Shown: piece after piece, positions 58,062 through 64,000 of the stretch | Layout: each line of letters opens with the position of its first letter | How positions within the stretch are numbered: position 1 is the stretch's first letter | Source: Hevea brasiliensis | Lineage: Eukaryota; Streptophyta; Magnoliopsida; Malpighiales; Euphorbiaceae | Length of the DNA stretch: 64,000 bases | NCBI RefSeq assembly: GCF_030052815.1 | Contig: NC_079507.1 | Coordinates: forward strand, 56,709,119 to 56,773,118 | Reading direction: 5' to 3' | Made by a program: the position numbers and the translations under genes | Notes under the pieces: generated by a model | Told to the model about the DNA's origin: nothing | What the model saw: only the letters and a program-made list of their open reading frames with translations | Database searches by the model: none

Positions 58062-60649
58062 TAAACAAGAGCTTCTTGGGAGGTAACCCAAGTTTACTAT
58101 TAGCAGTTTGTTTGTTTTCTTTTTGAGTTTTTGAGTTTTACCCCATTAAACTCAAAAGTGACATTTGTTTATCTTTTGTAGGTTATTTATGAAGATTGGG
58201 CAAATTAAAATTTATTGCAAAAGATAAGAAATGCAATGTAGCTATTTAAGGGAAGAAATTCTGCACTTTTGTTTATATGTGAATAGTAACTTTTTTAAAT
58301 TAGTGTCACATTGTTGATATTGGAAAATTGAGTAATGATACATGTTCAAATATATGCCTTTTTGTATTCGGTTGAATGCAACTTAAGTGAGGATTAATTT
58401 TGATATTTTGAACTAGTTTGAGCTTTATTAGAGTGCCAAATTATGTTTGTTGCAATTTTGACCTTCTAGTATATATGATGTTTTTGTTTGAAAGCAAATT
58501 TTCATACTATTATTTATATTGCTTTAGGTGTTGCTGTTCTTGTTGCTGATAGTTCTTATTGCTGATATAGTTGTTAATGCAGATTTTGATTCTTGATGTA
58601 AATTTTAGCTATTGATATTGTAGATATAGCTGTTGAATTTCAGTTTTTATTTATTTTGAATTTCATGTCTGCATAATTTTCTTACAAAATGTGCTTGAAT
58701 TTGAGCTGCTAAACTCTTAAATTTGCATTTTTAAAATATGTTTAACTAGTTTTTGGAAGTTTTTGGGTTGAGTTTTTAGTTTTCTAGTATAAGTGTGCAT
58801 TTGGTATATGCTGGAGATCGGGATAGTCCTTTGGTAGCATTTGGAATGTTTTTAGTGAGCAAAATCTTAGTTTTTAAATAGATTAGCTGAAATTTGCTGA
58901 AGGTGTTGCTTACCCTAAGCTGTATCCTATGCAAATCCCACTTACCCTAAGCAACATCTTAAGCAATTTTTTAAGTAGTATAAATTCATACATTTGAGAT
59001 AATTTTTCACATTTTTCTCTCTAAAGCTTCATTGTTAATATCATTTTGAGCTTAATTTTGGAATTCTTGAGCTTATATTGATTTAATCCCTAATTGTATA
59101 TATTTCATTAATTGATTATTTTACACAATTTTGCCCATCTTTGTATTCATTTAAGACATTGAGGACAATGTCTCATTTGAGTTTGGGGGTAAGAGCAAAA
59201 TTTTTTAAAATTTTTTTGAGTATTTTCATTCATACATAGTTAATCCATACACTTATACCACACATATGTCTATATTCATACACATACACTTGCATATACT
59301 TTTCATATAGATTACACTTAGTTTTAATTTGATTTATGCATTCATTTTAGGATCATGCATATCATAAAAATAAAATTTTACCTTATCCGTAGAGGATTGA
59401 AAATTGCTTTGAAGAGCAATTGAGCTTACTTTTAGAAGGGTTTGATGGATTGAAAATTCTGGATATGTGCAAGGTTATTAGATTCTTACATTAGTTTATA
59501 TCTTCTTAGCCAAGGGCCACCCAATTAATTGCATTGAGTTTGAGTGCCTAGAGAAAACTCTAGGGTAAAAAGTAGCTAATTGATGTCTTACCAATCCTAA
59601 AACAATTCTTCTAAACTTTTCAAGGCAAAATCATAGCAAGCACTTGAGAAAGAAATGATCTAGGCATTCTTTGGATTTTAAATCCACATTTTAGCAATCT
59701 CACTTTAAAATTTCCCTTTGGAACCAATTTGAACCTACATTGATCCCTTTCATTTCTTTGGAATCCACATTACTGCCTAGCCATAAACCTAAACACTTAC
59801 CTACCCTTTATGAGAATAATTCTTTGAGTAATAGATACACTTAAAAAATAATAATAATAAAATAAAAAAAATAGAAAAAGAAAAAATATATAATAATTAG
59901 TTGGGAGAAGTGACTAAAGTAAAAATGCTAGCAAATTTAATTATGGTATGTAAAGTAATTCACCACCTAATTACACGAAGAAATGAGTTTGGGGGTGAAT
60001 TAAAAGGGACAATTGTAATTCAAAGTCAATGTTATTTATGTAGTCTCTCCAAAAGCTTTAAAATTATATGCTAGCATTGGTGAATAGTTGTAAAGTTCTT
60101 TCTCCCATTTTATTCTTAAAAAAAAAAGAAAAAAAATTTGTGTGTCTTGATCTTTTAATAAATTGATTATTCTCATATTTTGTTACCTTTATCCTTTCCT
60201 TGGTAGCCACATTATCACCCCCTTAGCCCTATTACAACCCTTGAAAGTCCTTTGATCTTTTGATAGTGTTTTGCTACATTAATGGAGATTGGAATAGGAG
60301 AATTGCCTATGAGATTGGGATAACATTCATCCATTCATTTACTTTCATCATTATTTGAGACACTTTAGTTTATGGATTGCTCTAGAGTCTATTTAGGCAT
60401 GATTATTCTTTGTGATTGATTGGTTTGAGCTTGATGATATGGATAATTGACTCAATGCTAAGCGATGATAACTTTGGTAAGGATTGAATTCTTTGAACCT
60501 TGAAAGTGGGTAGATGGTTTGTTGGTGGCTAAAGGTAAGCTTGAGAGCTTGGATAAGTAGTTGTCATGAATTTAAGGAAAGGTACCCTAATTGCATTAAT
60601 TATTTTTAATTTGCTTTAGGATAAGCAAATGTTTGAGTTTAGGGGAATT
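58062..60649 (+). other. 3' internal region of the Athila/Tat-type element, non-coding
   Basis: Begins with the rest of the internal region, including a CTTGGG-aggtaa-CCCAAG hairpin (58075-58092) common in this lineage. No protein domain is readable. Polypurine-like blocks occur at 59178-59193 and 59983-60000 (GAGTTTGGGGGT), before the terminal one at about 60632-60649. Confidence 0.7.
60632..60649 (+). other. polypurine tract of the Athila/Tat-type element
   Basis: The GAGTTTAGGGGAAT-type purine block lies directly before the right LTR start at 60650. Confidence 0.75.
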
Positions 60650-62370
60650 TATTGCACTCATTTCATATAGGCATTTTAGGGTAGTTTTGCATCCATTTTG
60701 CCCTTATATTTTAGTATATTTTATGTTTTAACTTTATTTTTACTTATTTATTAACTTTACTTATTTTATATTTCATTTTTATAATTTTATTATTTTTAAT
60801 AGGTTTTTGTGGCAAATTAAAGGTCACTGAGTGCATTAGGAAGTGATTTGAAGAAATTTGGAGCCCCTTAAACATAGAGAAAAGTTAAAGAAATCAAGCC
60901 TTAGAAGATTAAGTTGGCTAAAATTTGCTTGAGATTTTGCTTATGATATTGCTCAGGGTATGTCATATTGCTTAACCTTAAACTTGGGGTAAGCCGCAAG
61001 TCAAGCACAGCTTAAATCCAACATTTTTAAGTTTTCATCCACAAATTTGCCTAATTTTGCTTAGGGTCCTGCTTGAAATCCTGTTTAGGGTAAGCGGCAG
61101 TGCTTAAGGTACAACTCATGTCAAACTGGAAATCAAACATGAGCAGAAAAACTCATTTTATCCCAAACCTATCGACATTTGCTGAGGGTCTGCTTAACCT
61201 TAAGCAAACAGTGCATGCAGAGGCCGAAAATTGTTCAAGATGTTGTTTAGGGTAAGCAGCATCCTAAGTAGACTGCCCAGAACGTGATCAGTTTTGCTGA
61301 CCTGAATATTTTTACACTTCATTTCCTATCCACTCCTTGATTCTTATCCATTTTTAGGACAACCTTTGGGGCCATATAAAAGCATCATTTTCTAGTTTTT
61401 ACCACAAGAAGAAGTGAGGAGAAAGGGAGAACAACGAAAAGAAACACAAGAAAGGAATAAGAAGGAGAAGGAGCACACCATTTCAACTAGAGAGCTGCTG
61501 TCAAGTGATGTCCACCTGCAGTTTTTCAGAGTTTTGGGCTATCCTTCTCCTAGGTTTTTCTATTTTTAGTCTATTTTTATGTTTCTTTTGTTAGTTTTAT
61601 CATTTCCTCTTATAAATTTTATCATGATAGAATAATTTTTCTAAGATTTCAGAGTTGGGTTATAATATTTTGAAGTTATTTGTGAATTTGGATTGGGTTT
61701 TATCTAGATTTATATAACTATGAGTTTTGATTCTTTTTCTTATGTGCTTTATGACTTACCTAATGTTGGATCCCATTAAGTATAATTTTTAATATTTGAT
61801 TGAAAGACCGAAAGGTAAAAATTATTGATAGATAATCAATGATTAGAACTTGAAATTACATAGATTTAGAAATAAACTAGGGTTTTAAGAGGATTCATTG
61901 ATTGGTTATAAAATTTAATGGGTTTTAAGTCAATCAAATATCATACGAAAGCAGGTTTGATTTTCTTAAAATACTTTTTGGTTTACTTGAAAAAGATATC
62001 AAAAAATTTTAGAATCAATTACCTTCAAACTCTATTTTTTTTTTAAATTAGATGATCCAAGACAAATCCCAATAAATTTAATTCATAAACCCTAACTCTG
62101 GAATTATTTTTGCTATTAATTAGTCTTTGTTTTTGCTTGCCCATTATTAATTTAGTTAATTTTTTGCTTAGATTAAGACTTTATTTAATTTTCTTTATTT
62201 TCTATTTAAATTTATGTATTTAATTAATTTAGTTCTCTTGTAAATTACCATTAGTTAAAATAATTGAAACAACCATAGTCTAGTACTTAAACACAATTTC
62301 TTATGAAGATATTTTACTTATCACTCTATTACTTGATACCTCTCGTATACTTGCGGATTCACACACATCA
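60650..62370 (+). repeat. 3' LTR of the Athila/Tat-type element
   Basis: Begins TATTGCACTCATTTC (TG decayed to TA) and ends TTCACACACATCA. It is clearly diverged from the 5' LTR (frequent substitutions and a gap of about 20 bases near 62180), so the insertion is older than the copia element. Confidence 0.9.
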
Positions 62371-62384
62371 ATTCCATTAATTGA

Positions 62385-64000
62385 TTGTATATTCCTCTTC
62401 TTGTATATATAGAGAAGGGTCGAGAAATTTTTGTTATTGTCAATCAAAAATACAATAATATATAATAAATAAATTTAATTATTATAAGTTTAAAATGTAA
62501 CTATATAATATTACATATAAAATAAATAAATTCAACTTTATATATACTATTTCAAATTCATAATAAATCACATCTATGCATATAGACTTTCTTGAGGAAA
62601 AAAAAAAAAAGAAAAGCAAATTGACATTTGGGATTTGGGCCCTACTCTAATTTGCATGGCTTAATTTTTTAATAATATAAGTGAAAAGGTAAAGGAATAA
62701 AATAAGAAAATTTATTTTTATAAAAAAATAATTTTTGTGTCTGGTATATATAAATTAAATATAATAAAAAAAATTTATGTTATTTTTCATATGCTTTAAC
62801 TTATTGGTCAATATGAGACTTATTAAAAATAAGCATTAAAATGTGAATCCCATTAATACAATTCATTTTCAATACTTAAAATAAAAACTATTTTCATTAT
62901 TATAGTTATTTATATATAATTTTTAGCAAAATCAAACGAATAATGTTTTGCACGAGAACTCTTTTTTAATATATATATATATATTGGAATCATTATACTA
63001 TGTTAGATGTTGATAAATTAAATAGTAGGTGGGCTATTTTATTTCCATTTTTTTTCTAAATTATTTTATGGGTTGTGTGCGACGCAAAAACCTAAGAAAT
63101 AATTTAAGCAATACGATTAAAACATGTGATTTTTGTATTAATATATTATGAAATTTTCCATTGTCAAATTTGTCTGGGCTTGCGTATATATGTCCATGCA
63201 CGTCAATTCATCTACTCATTTTATTGTTTGATAAAGTGATAAAGTATTATTTAATTTGTATATAAACTGAGAATTCTTTTTCATCTTCCACAAATGAAAC
63301 TTCAAGGAAGCTTTCCTTTTAAAAATTGCGGCTCTGAGGCATTGTTTTTGAATTACATTTATGGCCATTTAATCATTTTTTGTTTTCTATATAATTAATT
63401 GATTTTTTTTTTTTTTTTGTAAATATGATAAAGATTAAAATTTTTTAACTCTTTAACTTTTGACCTTTTAATTATTGAAGGTTAACTATTAAAATTTCAT
63501 TCATGATCGCCATAGATGGTTAACCACCTTTATAAAACGAGTAAGTCTTATACTTAAGTGCATATATCCCATCAATCTATAGATATCATATATTATGATG
63601 CATCTTAATCATGATAGGACCTCTTAAAATTATGGCTTATTAACTTTTCTATTAATTAAGATTAGGTGCATACAACAATTTTGAAAAAAAATTAAACGTA
63701 CCCTTACAATTTAAATATTTAATTTTTCAATATATTATATATTGAATATAAACTTATATAGGAATATGTTTAATAATTATTATAACGAATATATATATAT
63801 ATATATATTAAAATATAAAATTAATTAAAGTATATATAATAAATGCACGAACTTACATACATCTACTTAATCTAACAATTATTATAATTTCATTATCATA
63901 TAAAGTACTTAATCTAACAATTATTATAATTTCATTATCATATAAAGTCGAGCTTATACATGCAGTTTATACATGCAGTCTATTCCATGTATGCTTAATT
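62385..64000. other. intergenic, AT-rich, no gene recognised
   Basis: No coding frame on either strand. Contains TA runs (62970, 63790) and a T-run near 63402. Confidence 0.5.
63864..63947. repeat. 42-base perfect tandem duplication
   Basis: The unit starting tacttaatctaacaattatt at 63864 repeats at 63906 without visible difference. Confidence 0.93.

Larger units (their letters stand above)
51426..62370 (+). mobile_element. Athila/Tat-type Ty3/gypsy element, apparently non-autonomous
   Basis: The LTRs are 51426-53161 and 60650-62370 (1,736 and 1,721 bases). The flanking 5-mers ATTCA (51421-51425) and ATTCC (62371-62375) are a target duplication with one change. The PBS fits tRNA-Asp and a polypurine tract precedes the right LTR. 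After removing the nested solo LTR, the internal region is about 3.9 kb. It holds only a gag-like relic: no protease, RT or integrase was found. It fits a LARD-like or internally deleted member that would need proteins from another element. Confidence 0.88.

Overview
This is nuclear DNA from a flowering plant. The evidence is AT-rich, intron-bearing genes, plant LTR retrotransposons (Ty3/gypsy Tekay-type, Ty3/gypsy Athila/Tat-type, Ty1/copia, a Cassandra 5S-bearing LTR), MITEs, and plant-restricted protein families (DUF1645, ZOP1-like, a PIF/Harbinger-derived DDE protein). The gene content suits a eudicot; I cannot name the species from sequence alone. There are only three confident protein-coding host genes, plus one small secreted-peptide gene with a broken duplicate. 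Most of the rest is transposable elements in nested layers.

Layout. 1-12311: a minus-strand Tekay/Del-like Ty3/gypsy element, cut by the window edge. Its gag-pol stays in one frame from 7088 to 2361 but carries about fourteen in-frame stops. Its 5' LTR (7231-12311) contains a solo LTR of another family (7466-9010, target duplication ATGTC). 12640-20170: a duplicated segment of about 1.3 kb. Copy 1 holds an intact two-exon gene for a 72-residue secreted peptide precursor (13341-13638, minus). Copy 2 (18279-19873) is broken by a hAT-like insertion. 14713-17420 shares blocks with 29331-30030. 21503-28913: a Ty1/copia element with perfect GTTGT target duplications, interrupted inside its integrase by a 2.6-kb solo LTR (23698-26315, perfect AACAA duplications).

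30000-46800 is the gene-bearing part. It has a HARBI1/ALP1-like domesticated transposase (32656-34056, minus) head-to-head with a five-exon ZOP1-like gene for a zinc-finger and OCRE-domain splicing/silencing factor (34840-38230, plus), then about 7 kb without a recognisable gene, then a DUF1645 gene (45442-46617, minus) with a TATA box. 48296-48501 is a Cassandra solo LTR with a 5S rRNA-like promoter segment.

50726-62384 is a three-layer nest: a Mutator-like MITE, cut at its terminal bases by an Athila/Tat-type non-autonomous LTR element (51426-62370), which is itself cut by a 3.6-kb Tekay-type solo LTR (54461-58061, perfect TAAAC duplications).

No unknown biosynthetic, defence or RNA-guided system was seen. 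The most informative signals are the order of insertions, the almost pure C-to-T style decay of the Tekay gag-pol, the duplicated peptide gene, and the head-to-head pair of a transposase-derived protein and a silencing-linked splicing factor.
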